The notes below the pieces were generated by a model. It made no database searches and was not told where the DNA came from. It saw nothing but the letters and a program-made list of their open reading frames with translations. 64,000 nt of DNA from NCBI RefSeq assembly GCF_003589595.1, contig NW_020653333.1, positions 250,802 to 314,801 on the forward strand, given 5' to 3'. The translations under genes and the position numbers were made by a program. Source of the stretch: Hyposmocoma kahamanoa (taxonomy: Eukaryota; Arthropoda; Insecta; Lepidoptera; Cosmopterigidae). Shown here piece after piece: positions 1 through 11,015 of this stretch (positions within the stretch are counted from its first letter, which is position 1; the number at the start of each line of letters is the position of its first letter).

Positions 1-454
1 TTGCTCCAGGGCTAGATTGTGGTCATAAGCAAGTCCATTTATTAAACAAAAAGTGTATGGCCAGAGCGATTTGGTTAATTTTGATTAAAAGCTTATAAAG
101 TTTGTGAAACTTTGAAACTGGTCACTATTCGTAGAAACCTTTTGACCTCCGACTAAAAGATGTGGAAAAAAAAATTACTATTTCGCATAAAACACAATAT
201 TTGTGAGACAATAGTCATTTGGTCGGTTGGCTGAAACTTCTGGAAATTAGTGTATAACACGTGGACATCTCTGGTAGTAGCCATTATTGCTGCATCCTAT
301 TTTTAATTTACATGTTACAGTGTCAGATTGTCCCAAAGCTGCTTATCATCATTCGTATGTTTTTTTGTAAAATCTTATTCCAAAGTCAAATAACCTTTAT
401 TTCATAAATAAGCAAATTACGCTTGAAATCGTCATACTGATTTACTCTACTGCT
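1..454. other. AT-rich stretch with no gene seen
   Basis: No open frame, splice-bounded exon or named repeat is recognised here. It precedes the first copy of repeat R1. Confidence 0.5.
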
Positions 455-740
455 CATTCGTTAGGCAGAGTCCCCTGAGAAGAACGAGCAAGAAACTCTA
501 AGGGTTGCTTTGTAAATATTATACATCATTACAATATTTAATTTAAACATCTTAGATAGAGATTACCTGCAAGAGCTAAATGGGTCACTACCACGGATTT
601 TTGTCATCCAAGTACGCAGAAGCTGTATAATAATAAACTTTAGTATAAAGTTTTTTGTTTCATTATAGTTTTAAACCTCGTAAATGGCAAATTTTGAATA
701 TCAATCGGAATCTTATTACAGAAGCGAAGATTGCCCCTTA
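455..740 (+). repeat. Interspersed repeat R1, copy 1
   Basis: It shares a diagnostic order of blocks with copies at 3275-3530 (-), 34838-34945 (+, partial), 52725-53145 (+) and 59755-59960 (+). The blocks are an 'aagggttgctttgtaaa' type segment, then 'gagctaaatg', then 'tttttgtcatccaagtacgc', then 'gtaaatggcaaattt'. No coding capacity is seen. The class is unknown; it may be the untranslated 3' part of a non-LTR element. Confidence 0.65.
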
Positions 741-903
741 AATGAATTTAAGACCTTCCTTAGAGAGAGACTATTAAAGTGTTCTAGAAACATATTGAAA
801 CTATAACCGAGCACCAAAATATCAAAGAACCAAATACCAATATTGATTGTTAAAGTCCTTGTATCAACTTCACTATAAACTAATATGGTTTCTTTAAAGG
901 AAA

Positions 904-941
904 CGTTATATTATGTACTTTGTAAAGTACATAATATAACG
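904..941. other. Perfect 17-bp hairpin
   Basis: Arms 904-920 and 925-941 are exact reverse complements around the 4-base loop 'tgta'. It lies 30 bp before a MITE fragment and is not explained by it. Confidence 0.75.
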
Positions 942-972
942 AAAGATGCCAGAAGGGGCTACAAGAACTTAA

Positions 973-1100
973 AGAGGTTACACACGGCTACTTTAAACAG
1001 CGATGCAAGCGCGAAACTGCATCGATACAAACGCGCGATTGCACCGCTGCACTTGGGAATTATAAGCGATTGCATCGAAGCAATCGCGCGTTTGTATGAT
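973..1100 (+). repeat. MITE fragment related to the 58829-59059 element
   Basis: It starts with a terminus of the form 'AGAGGTTACACACGGC' and runs into repeated 'gcatcgatacaaacgcgcga' motifs, the same order as in the complete element at 58829-59059. The far terminus is not recognisable, so it looks truncated. A reading frame through it (885-1208) has no protein-like character. Confidence 0.55.
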
Positions 1101-2143
1101 GATTTTTATCAATATTCAGTTATAGGCACTATATGTACGTTTTTTTTTCTTTATTTAACATTCGGGACCAGAAAAAAAAAAAAAATTTTCTATATCTATC
1201 TTAACTAGTAAGCCAGCGGAGTATCCACCTCAATAATTGTGCGATATAAGTACATCACATTTTTTGTCATATTTGACTTTTATTAAATTAGAAACACTAA
1301 TATCAAAGGATTTTACTTAATAATGTACGGAACTTCAATTGCAATAATTACTTCATAAACAACACAATTGTGCCCTTTACTTCTATTATAAGTCAAGGAT
1401 TAAATCACAAGGATCAAGGCATTTAAAATTAGTTATGCCCTCTATAATCAGTATTTTTTTCTACTAAACCAAGCGTCAGTATCATGAAGAGAGGCTGTGA
1501 GCATATTGTAAATGACACAATAGGCCATAGGGACACCTTTTAAAGTCGTCACTTCATTTACGAATAATAATTTAATGGGCAATTTTTTGCGACATAACGA
1601 TCTTCCAGTGACGTCATTTTTAACACAGAGAGGAAATAATGGTAAACCTACATTTACGTCATAGTGCAGGCTATCACTCACGCCTTCTGCGGAGCTAGTT
1701 TTCAAATTGAGTTCCATGTCTAAATCAGCCAGTTAACTGACTTCAGCATTTTCTTTTACAAATAATACATAATTATAAATCACAGTCTCAATAATAAAAT
1801 TGTGTCATTCGAAAAGCTGATTTTTAATAATAGATATTTAGTAATAGATATTTTTGTTAATTAAATGAGATTTTGTCATATTTGGCACCAAGCAAAGGGC
1901 ATCTTGCACCCTTGGTGTAATAATATCACATTAGCAAAATGACACCTTTTCACGAGAGAGATAAAAAGTTTACGAACAAAGTTAGTCGATAACTTTTTAT
2001 GCCTAAATAGCAGAGTTGTAAAATTGAACATATTACACATAATTTGTTTCAATCATGTGTTCCATGTATTATTTTTATGACTTTAATATGATAAAACCAC
2101 TTTTATTATACCAACGATTCGATAAACCTGTTTTTTTATGTAT
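1101..2143. other. AT-rich non-coding DNA
   Basis: No supported gene. A reverse-strand frame at 1448-1717 has no recognisable domain or splice context. Confidence 0.5.
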
Positions 2144-2543
2144 NNNNNNNNNNNNNNNNNNNNNNNNNNNNNNNNNNNNNNNNNNNNNNNNNNNNNNNNN
2201 NNNNNNNNNNNNNNNNNNNNNNNNNNNNNNNNNNNNNNNNNNNNNNNNNNNNNNNNNNNNNNNNNNNNNNNNNNNNNNNNNNNNNNNNNNNNNNNNNNNN
2301 NNNNNNNNNNNNNNNNNNNNNNNNNNNNNNNNNNNNNNNNNNNNNNNNNNNNNNNNNNNNNNNNNNNNNNNNNNNNNNNNNNNNNNNNNNNNNNNNNNNN
2401 NNNNNNNNNNNNNNNNNNNNNNNNNNNNNNNNNNNNNNNNNNNNNNNNNNNNNNNNNNNNNNNNNNNNNNNNNNNNNNNNNNNNNNNNNNNNNNNNNNNN
2501 NNNNNNNNNNNNNNNNNNNNNNNNNNNNNNNNNNNNNNNNNNN
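2144..2543. other. Assembly gap, 400 N
   Basis: Exactly 400 undetermined bases. The other gap in this window has the same length, which suggests a placeholder rather than a measured size. Confidence 0.98.
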
Positions 2544-2960
2544 CTATTTCTGCCGGCAAGTAATAGTAATAGTGAGTATTATTAGCGTTCCTGTTTTGAA
2601 GAGTGAAGTGTGAAACACACAGAGAGCGGGTGCAGGTCGAGTTCCGTGTACGTAATGGACGACAACACACCGAGTGCGCCCATTCCGCGCCCCCGCTCCG
2701 TGCGTTGTCATCCATATAAATACACGGAATTAGACCCGCCGCGCCCCCGACCCGATATGCGCCCGACCCGCACCCGCTGTCTGTGTATGTCACGCTTAAG
2801 GGATGCTGATGAAGCTACAGGCACGTGGAATTTGTCAACTTAGTCTCAGGGTGATTTGTGCACTGCACTACGAGTGCCGCTCAGATCTTTATCTGTACTA
2901 AGCACAAGTCCAGACGTGCATGGAGTACTGCTGCCACCTTTGAAATGGCTTTGCTACATA
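2544..2960 (+). repeat. Interspersed repeat R2, copy 1, interrupted
   Basis: The two halves (2544-2604 and about 2796-2900) match the order of blocks in uninterrupted copies: 'ctatttctgccgg', then a 'gttttgaag' block, then 'attacaggcacatgg', 'cttgtcaac', and 'gtgccgctcagatctt'. Other copies are at 33690-33797, 40755-40995 (-), 42762-43060 (fragments), 50680-50945 (-), 53498-53745 (+), 57003-57262 (-) and 59300-59562 (-). Some copies end in 'cttgatatcat' followed by A, so a retroposon tail is likely. Confidence 0.6.
2606..2795. mobile_element. GC-rich fold-back insertion inside R2
   Basis: About 190 bp with imperfect inverted arms of roughly 60 bp. The left arm contains 'agagcgggtgcaggtcg' and 'ttccgtgta', and the right arm contains their near reverse complements. 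It sits between two blocks that are adjacent in other R2 copies, so it is a later insertion. It has no coding capacity and its superfamily is unknown. Confidence 0.55.
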
Positions 2961-3274
2961 CCAACTGGCCACCTTGTCATCGTCACTTTCCATCAGGTGA
3001 GATGGAGGTCAAATGAGCACTTACATTTCATAAAATAAAAAACTTCACTCACAGTGATCTTTGGTTAATTGTACAGCGCCTCTAGCGGTCACAAAAAGTA
3101 ACAATATGTATGATAAGTTGAAAGTAACATTCATACATTAGCGTCACAATTTATATTAGAACAAAAATAGCAAATTTTTGTATTAAAAAAAAATTCTTGC
3201 TGCTGTTCTTTGTTTCTAGGGCTGTTCTTGACAGTCACCTTCACAAAGTCAAGATTAATTTATGAAGCAATGTT

Positions 3275-3530
3275 TACGCTTCTATAATAAGATTCCGGTT
3301 AATAGTTTTGCCATTTATGAGATTTAAAAGTGAAACAAAAAATGTATGCTAAAGGTCATTATACAGTTTCTGCGTAGTTCACTGATAAAAATCCATGATA
3401 GTGACCCGTTTAGCTCTTGCAGGTAGTCTCGATCTATTTTTAACTTATTAATGTGTACAAATGTTTATTTTTACAAAGAGCAACCCCTACTTTCTTACAC
3501 ATTCTTCTCAGGGATTCAGCCTTACGTATG
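3275..3530 (-). repeat. Repeat R1, copy 2
   Basis: Reverse-complement match to copy 1 (455-740), including the 'ggcaaaactatt', 'ctgcgtagtt', 'cccgtttagctcttgcagg' and 'aaagagcaacccct' blocks. Confidence 0.65.
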
Positions 3531-3876
3531 AGTAGTAAAATTTCATCAGTGAGACGGTTTGAAGTGTAATTTACTTATCTATGAAATAAAACAAAAGAGA
3601 TATGGAAGAGAGCCACAGAAATTTAAATATCGCTAATTTATTTAGATTTCTGTGGTGGAAGCGGAAGGAGCCGCAGATTTGCTGCATTGAAGAGCACGCT
3701 AGAGAATAACGTGACGGGAGGCGCCGGGGGACGGAATACACCGCATGCGTCGGGATCCACCGGTATGCACTGGACGCTGCTTGAATGCACCGGAGACTTT
3801 TCGACTGCGTAGTTGCTAATGAACGGAATCAACTCCGAGCGATCGGTGACATGTCGGCGGTTGCCGCGGCATTTAA

Positions 3877-4090
3877 CTGCCTCAATGGCCGAACGGTTAC
3901 TATGCCGGCCGAACTGTCACACAGAGGTCCCAAGTTCGATTCCCGGGCCGGGAGAAATATTTGTATTGTATTACGTAGTATATATTGTAGTTTGGGTGTA
4001 ATTTGTGATTGTCTATGTGTGTGTCCATGGCACCCGCGACATAAGTATCCCTAATGCGGGGCTATGTTGGGTGTGTGCGTTATGTTAAAA
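3877..4090 (+). mobile_element. tRNA-derived SINE-A, copy 1
   Basis: The head carries polymerase III-like internal sequences: 'tggccgaacggttac' and a B-box-like 'ggttcgattcccgggcc' type sequence, here slightly diverged. The body has 'gtttgggtgtaatttgtg' and 'tgtgtgtccatggcacccgc'. The tail is an A run. The same order of parts recurs at 8581, 32634 (-), 32893, 34641, 39240, 45826 (headless) and 58275. Confidence 0.85.
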
Positions 4091-4165
4091 AAAAACTTGC
4101 AACATCGTGTTGATGGCGAAAAGCAAGAGTAGCTTAAGGTTCTAAGATAGTAAGTTTATTGCAGC
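4091..4165 (-). repeat. Fragment of hAT-like element N1
   Basis: About 75 bp matching the reverse complement of 6850-6915, with 'cttgcaac', a 'gcgaaaagcaagagtag' block and 'gtaagtttatt'. It abuts the SINE-A tail. Confidence 0.55.
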
Positions 4166-6499
4166 GAACTCTGCGTTACGCTGGCGGACGCTCGCAACAT
4201 CGTAGGGAATATCAACAGTGTGCATTAGCGTGTATAAAATCCTCCTCGATGCTCTCTCCCGCCTTCCGCCGGTTTGCACTGGCCCTAAGATTTATGGCAA
4301 AGAATCAAGAATTTCTGCCTTGACTCCAGAGACGGAAGTTGTGATTATGTTATTTGTACTTAACGGAGAAGGTTCTCCAAAGATAGTCCCATTCGTTATC
4401 ATCATCTACACATTCTATGTCCACATCTAAGGAGAGTGTTGTGGGTTTGGCCCAATGTGGGTTAGGAATTCACAACGGATTTATAGAGTTCTTTAGCAAT
4501 TTCTTTCGCAATTATATCACACACAGAAAGCGAAATTATGATTTCGGATTTAAATCGAGCATATCTGTTTTTTTCAACCAACCAACATATCGGGCCCTTC
4601 ACAGGTTTCATAGTCCTACCTTACCTATATGTCATTTAAATCTGATATATGTATAATATCTATAATAGTACATTTTTCATAAATAAATATAATTTTGCAA
4701 CTTTATTGCTTGTACTAAAAAAATTATAGGATTCGTTAAGAAATCACTTCAATTGCATACTTTGTAAGCCGTAAATAGGGGTAAAGTTGCTTAACAGTCT
4801 AAATTTTTTGTACTGAGAATATCAGATTTTTTTATTAATGATAGTTAATGCAACCTACAAAACAAATCAATGAACTTCTTTGTTGCGAAACATAATAGTA
4901 GGGCATTAGTTGCCTAATCAAGATAATCCCAAGAAATATGCTATGCACAAAATCAATAAGACACTGCTTATATAAATATTTCTAGTTAATGAAATTAATA
5001 AGAACTTAAAAAGAATCGATTTAATGCATTATTCATAGTCTACAGCTAAAGATAATTATCTTATCAAGAACTTCATCTTGTGTTTATCATTGCAGACACG
5101 CAGATATATTGTCATGAGAGGATAATAGTAAAAACAAGTTTTTTTCAAACCAAAATTATGCAGTTGAATAAATTATTACTACACAAGACAACTTTTAACT
5201 TCATGAAATGACTCATCAGGTAATGATGGCATTATGTACCATGTTATGTAATAAAAATTGAGTTTTTAAAAACAGAATAATATAACTTCAGAATAACTAT
5301 TTTATGGATTATTGATAGCTTAATTTTAATTATTAAGCCTTGAATTGCACAATTAAGTCTTAGGAATGAAGTTACTTTTCGAAATTGGTCTAGTTTTGGT
5401 TGTTCTAGGTCATAAAACCAGGTTATTGGCTCAAGTATCTTAAACCTAAAAAATGTCAGATAAAAATTTCTTACACCACACTTGGCTTTATGTTCTTGTT
5501 CTCTTAATTTAATTTGATTGTAATATAAGGTAAGGCTTAATTTAATTGTAATATAAGGCGGGTAAATATGCAATACCTAAATAATGAGATAGGCATAATG
5601 TCTTTTCCCATAGCTAAAATTTATTGTTGATAAAAAAATATAATAGTTACACATGTTAGTGTTTATGTTATGAAATTAAATATGTTTTAAGTGGAAAATC
5701 TCGTTTTATAAAACGTCTTTTAGGGCGTGTAGGAATGACTAAACTATTTAAAGAATGCGAGAAGCCTTACTTAGCAAATAAGTCATAAACTAACAGTTAC
5801 ACTTACTTATTACTTTTAAAAAAGGGTTTTGATTAAATTACCACTTACCAATCATGTCGTATAGACTCGCCGAGTAATTATGCGTGAAATAAGATAGAAA
5901 TTCCATTGCTCTACAAAATACAACAGCTGATCAAAAGTAAGAATGTTAACACTGAAATACTCAAATTACAAGTAATACTTTATGTTGCAACAATACTCGG
6001 TAGTACCGAAAATACTTTGAAATGCGAATTATTATCAAATTACGCTTTGTTATTATTTATTTTGAACATTCGTCAGCAATTCACTAAGCCACACATTGAT
6101 AACAATCCTAAACTACAGTTCCAGTGGTACTGGTACGCATCAACACAACTACTATAAAAGATACTACATGCATCACGCTTTTTCCTATGTGTATCCTACT
6201 CTTTTACTAATGAAATGTATAATTCTATTTCTTTCTACAATAAATGGAAACCAAAACAATAGTGCTTCCTTGTTTTCCTTGTGGAACACCAACAATGTTT
6301 TGACAGCTGTCACATGCCAATTTGCATTTTTGTTGTAAACTCTATTTTCTATTTTATACCTGCCATGCAGGTAGAGAATGGGCCGTTTAAGCATGGAGTA
6401 AGGTAGGTAGGTAGTTCAAAAATTTTGCACAGCCAGGGCGGGGACGAAAACACGTCAGCTTGATTTAAATTCAACTCTATGTCACCTTATACTTTAACG
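4166..6499. other. Non-coding stretch with repeat scraps
   Basis: No gene is supported. At about 4510-4620 there is a diverged copy of repeat R3 (see 56610-56830), recognised by 'tttttttcaacc' followed by 'cgggcccttcacagg'. At 6364-6385 'gcaggtagagaatgggccg' resembles the terminus of the element at 11016-11910. The rest is plain AT-rich sequence. Confidence 0.5.
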
Positions 6500-7241
6500 T
6501 AGAGGTGGGCGTTTAAACGAAAAGCACTTAGAAAAATCTGCTTTTTAAAATAAGCACATAAGCATTTCAGCGTTGGGTCAGTCTATGCGCTTAACGTTTT
6601 TCTAAACGACTTTTTAAGCGTCAAACTAAAAAGCGTTTATGTGAAAAGCGCTTTTACAAGCACGCTTTTTAAACATACATTTTAACGTTAAAAAAATAAA
6701 AAGTTTTTTCCATTTCAACGGTTAACAACTATAAAAGTTGACAACTTATGTTTTTAAACGTCAATGAACAAAATGTTAATATAGTAATGTTATGTCATAA
6801 ATAAAAATAGAACTCGTTTTTTACAAAAATAACTTACTTATCTTAAAACCTTTAGTGGTCTACTCTTGCGTTTCCCTATCAACAAAACAACGTTGCAAGT
6901 TTTTTTTAACATATAAGTCTATGCGCTTAGACGTTTTCTAAACGATTTTGTTAGCTTCAAACTAAAAGCGTTTAAGGGTCGTATTCTAGAACTCTATTCA
7001 ATGCTCAAGTTAAGATTTGAGTATGGCTTAAAGCACTTGATATCATACTTAAGTGCCTGCTATTAGGGTCGTATTTCTAGTGCTTGTGTTGCCAGTGCAA
7101 TCCTGACTTGAGCATTGAATAGAGTTCTAGAATACGACCCTAAGTCATGTTTAAGTGAAAAAGCGTATAAAAAAGCACGCATTTTTTTAAAAAGCATAAC
7201 GTTTAAACGTTTAAAAAAGTAAGCAGTTATTCTCATCTCTG
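6500..7241 (+). mobile_element. hAT-like non-autonomous element N1
   Basis: The ends are 'tagaggtgggc' and the complement of 'cagagatgaga', a hAT-like terminus. Flanking 8-mers are ctttaacg (6492-6499) and atttaacg (7242-7249), a 7/8 target duplication. The interior is AT-rich with AAAAGCGTTT-type motifs and no coding capacity. A Harbinger-like MITE is nested at 6976-7140. Related copies are at 17397-17705 (5'-truncated), 30963-31383 (-) and 4091-4165 (-). Confidence 0.75.
6976..7140. mobile_element. Harbinger-like fold-back MITE nested in N1
   Basis: 165 bp with inverted termini of about 40 bp starting 'GGGTCGTATTCTAGAACTC', bounded by TAA on both sides (6973-6975 and 7141-7143). A 3-bp TWA target duplication and GGG-starting termini fit the PIF/Harbinger superfamily. 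The N1 copy at 17397-17705 runs through the matching position without it. A longer relative lies at 30464-30720. Confidence 0.8.
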
Positions 7242-7585
7242 ATTTAACGGTCCAAATTCTATTTAGGTATCGATTTCTTTAGTAGATAGTTTCTTAACCG
7301 GTTCACAATTCAACAGTAATGTGAATCACAAACTTATTAGAGATGCATGTGAATTAAAAACAGCTAAACCGCTAGCTGCGTGGAGCCAAAAAATTGATAA
7401 GAAAAATTAAAAAATGTATTATTGAGAAAATTAAATTATTGGGTGATGATTGAAAACATTGGAAACAAAAATTTCTAAAAATTCTGTTTAGTTTCATTCG
7501 TATGATTTTGTAAAAATATTTTTTTTAGACGCCTGTTCCGAAGGATGAAACATTTTACTACTACCTGCTTAAATGTTAAATCAAA

Positions 7586-10350
7586 ATGTCAATAATAGTG
7601 ACCGATGCCTTGTACAAAAGAATGTGGATACGCCGAAGATTTTGGAAGCGACTGATTTTTCTGACTATAACATTTGCAATTTCGTTTTACATACCTGTTT
7701 TTATTTTCGGCAATTTGAAGATTCCTAAGGTTGTGCGCTTAACCGATTTGAATCGCTGTCCGGTTTGTTATGGAATAAGCATATGTCCTGAGCTTTATTC
7801 GAATCAAATTGTCCTCGAAGAACATCGCTGGCAAGATCTCCTTTTCAATGTGAAAAACATCTATCACGGTTACACCAAATCAAATCGAAAAGTAATATTA
7901 AAGAAACTAGCGTACGACAAACAGTTGGACAAGTTCGATAACAATCTCTGTAAGACGTTTAATTTACACAGTAATTGCACACCAATGGATTTGCTAAACG
8001 CTACGAACATCAATAAAAAAATTATGGATATAGTCCATTATAACTTGACACGAAATGTATCTGTACAGCCTCGTACTGGGTTGATTTTCTGTCCTTATCC
8101 GGAAGGAATACATGACTTCCTGAAACCAATTTTGAATAATAAAATAGGAAAACAGTACAAATCTGATCTTCTCAATGTTTGGACTATGGTAAATCTTAAT
8201 GCAGAACCGATAATTCTTCAGGTATGTGTCTAAAAACTCTTTGGTATAATATACTATGTGATAAACATATTTTGAGTCTAGGGTCGTGGTTGTATGGCAA
8301 ATAAATGATAAAGAGACATAGAATTGTGTTCCAGTGCCACTGCTTTTCATGCTGTATGCCAATAACACTGAATGCAAGATCATTTTCTGTTCACATTTCC
8401 TTTTATGGAGCATAAGCAAACAACTATGTTTGTGCGGTGTCATTATCTGTGTTTGCTTTGCAGCTTTGTTAAAACAAAACAATTGGCGATAAATAAAACA
8501 TTCATCGCTACTAAACTGTGTACTTATGTATCCATTTTTATGTGCCACAATTCCAAATTCACATATATAGAATTTATATCAACTGCCTTCGTGGCCAAAT
8601 GGTTACCATGCCGGACTGCCACGCAGAGGTCCCAGGTTCGATTCCCGGGCCGGGAGAAATGTTTGTATGGCCTACATTTATTTCTCTCGTGAGTTTGGGT
8701 GTAATTTGTGGTTGTCTATGTGTGTGTCCATGGCACCCGCAACACAGGGATTCCCTAGTGCGGGGCTACGTTGAGTGTGTGCGTTATTTATTATTTTTTT
8801 TTTTTTCATTTATCCAGATACTCCCAAAGTCTAGAGGCTGGGCTGTCCCAGCATATGCCGGAGTCTGCGGCAGACTGGAAGTAGTAGCTGATGAAGGAGT
8901 CCCTCTATCAGATCTTGGAAACATTGCATGGTATAGAAAACTGAAGATTGCCAAACAGATCCTCGAAATGGCCATGGATTTTACTTTTAAACATGATAGG
9001 TAAACTTAGCCTTAATTCTTAAAAAGTATTTGTTTGCAAGATCCTTATGGTAGGATGGTCCTTTACATCTACCCCAACCTGCGATCTCAGTCAAGTGGAA
9101 TAGCAGAATATTTTACCTTTCACAGCTTAGATTTAAACAACAAAATTGATTATCTATACTCGGTCATAAATAACACACAGTCATGTATTAAATGAACGTT
9201 TTACATTTTGGTAGAATGGCTTTCACACCGGTTTTCATGGTGTCGCCATCTCTGAGGTTCCGAATTCGACTCTCGGCTGGGTCAGTATAGAAACTAACTT
9301 TTCTATATTGTCTCAGGTCTGAGTGTGGTACCCTTATTGTTTCTGATTTCCGTAACAAGTGCTTTAGCTATTTACTTTGGGATCAGGGAGACTTAAGTGA
9401 TGTTGCCTAGTATTTGTTTATTTATTTACATTTAAAACAATACACCAATTATGTGATCTCAAACTAGATGATTCCCTGTATTATGAATTTCAAATCAACT
9501 TAACTCACTTGGGATATTAACTAGAACACTCAGACCAGACCCCATTTAGAACAGTTCAGTTTCCCAAATTGATTAGGCTAAGAATCAAACTTAGTACCCT
9601 CAACTAACACCCACAATGCTAATCTACAGGTCCCCAAGGTAGTCAAACTATAATCAGTACCTAAAAATGAATTATTTCTGACAGTAACAATGCATTTACA
9701 GCAATTTTCTGACTTTGTGGCAATAATATCATTTATACACATTATTAGAGAGTTATATGCATGGGTATTAGGTATATTGGAAACCTGTGTATGTAACATA
9801 TTTGGTTTTGAGAAATAATTTGTTCTAGTCATGACCTTCCATGTTACACAGTTTCATATTACAGTTTTGTACCAAGTTTTCTGGTTGTAATATATTCACC
9901 AATTTCTTTTTCAGATACCGTTTCTACTTCTTTGACTGGTCAGCTGACAATATAGTGGTGAATGAAAAAGACCAAGTATCCTATGTTGACTTAGAAGATG
10001 TCATTATTTTAGACAAGTATATAACACCAAAAAGGGACCTTCGAAACTGGTATCAACGTTATATAAAAGATTATGATGAAAATTCTGTAGGATACATGTT
10101 CTCTATAGATTTGATATGTAGACATCATTTGAGTGATCATAACATTTATTCAGCATGTTATGTGTTGAATGGTGATGACAAACCGTTTTTGAAACCAGTA
10201 CCTGACCAGTTTGAGAAAGGACCGTTTTCAAAGTTGGTTAATCAATGTTTGTATGGACCTGATAGATTTAAAGCAGCTATATTGTTGCAAAGGTACATAA
10301 CAGATTTATTAAGTAAAGAAAGCGTTTCTGGGTTCGGAGCCGTCAGATGA
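7586..10350 (+). CDS. DIPK2A-like divergent protein kinase domain protein (three exons)
   Basis: Coding exons are 7586-8221, 8818-8999 and 9915-10350, all with GT-AG borders and matching phases (0, then 2), giving 417 aa, close to the ~430 aa I recall for vertebrate DIPK2A. The ATG is preceded by an in-frame TAA. Residues about 23-42 form one hydrophobic segment after a basic stretch, fitting a signal anchor. A cysteine cluster (C58, C61, C67) precedes 'RKVILKKL' (101-108), the likely nucleotide-binding lysine region. 'FFDWSADNIVV' (278-288) and 'YVDLED' (296-301) correspond to the catalytic and metal-binding loops. NAT, NLT and NVS sequons fit passage through the secretory pathway. The family (FAM69/DIPK) is Golgi/ER-associated or secreted; kinase activity is inferred only. 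DIPK2B is an alternative name. Confidence 0.88.
8581..8807 (+). mobile_element. tRNA-derived SINE-A, copy 2, in DIPK2-like intron 1
   Basis: Well-preserved head, 'ggttaccatgccggactgcc', and B-box-like 'ggttcgattcccgggcc'. The body ends in a T-rich tail that merges with the polypyrimidine tract of the next 3' splice site (AG at 8816-8817). Confidence 0.88.
9213..9400 (+). mobile_element. tRNA-derived SINE-B, copy 1, in DIPK2-like intron 2
   Basis: Shares with 57722-57935 the sequence of a tRNA-like head ('ttcgactctcggctgggtc'), then 'tagaaa', 'ttttctatattgtctc', 'ggtctg', 'tgtttctgatttcc' and 'acttactttggatc'-like blocks. It is a different family from SINE-A. Confidence 0.75.
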
Positions 10351-10394
10351 TCTTATTGTAAGTCTTAAGAAATGCTACAGAGGGAACATTGTTG

Positions 10395-10400
10395 AATAAA
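10395..10400 (+). promoter_or_regulatory. Candidate poly(A) signal of the DIPK2-like gene
   Basis: AATAAA 45 bp after the stop codon. A second AATAAA at 10950-10955, followed by AT-rich sequence, is the alternative for a longer 3' UTR. Confidence 0.45.
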
Positions 10401-11015
10401 CATGAAATACCATATGGGCAGTATGACCATACTGGCAACATGAATGTTGGTGTTGAGTGACTCTACCATTTCATTGGCCAAGAGTAATGGTAGAGAAAAA
10501 TTGGTGGGTTTTTTTACTATTGTAAGAAATGCATGACGACCACATGACGACCCTTCAAGGACTTATTAAGTACTGTTACAATTTGTGTTTTCGATTCACC
10601 TTAAACAGTTTTTTTATTAAGACTGTCTGTTGTTGCTGATTGTCTATTAAAAATTACGTTTATTTGTTCTGGTATGAATTTAGTTTTATTTTTAAACTTC
10701 TGTACCTAATTTTTTGTTCTTAGCTTTTCGTGGTTAGCGTTTCAGCCACTGTTACCAACATTATTTTTATTTCTCTATTCCCACCTGTTCTGTTGAGTAG
10801 TTCTGTTATTGAACAGAGCAACAGAACTATAAAAGACACAAGTTTATGATAATTTTTGAATTTATAAATAGTGCCTTTGTACTAGTGTAACTTGTAAACA
10901 ACTAATTTCTGTAGTATTTATTGTTCTTGTTTTCTGTAAAAGTTTAAAAAATAAATTTAATTTGCATCAATGTCAAATTGTCAAACTCAATTTTTTTCTT
11001 TTGGCTTTTCTAAAA

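Noticed and set aside
885..1208. 107-codon open frame
   Set aside because: It spans a perfect hairpin and a MITE fragment and has no protein-like composition or splice context.
2055..2793. Open frames on both strands across 2055-2793
   Set aside because: They exist only because undetermined bases cannot contain stop codons.
3638..3832. GC-rich stretch with open frames as a gene start or CpG promoter
   Set aside because: No recognisable protein, no downstream exon, and a SINE follows directly.
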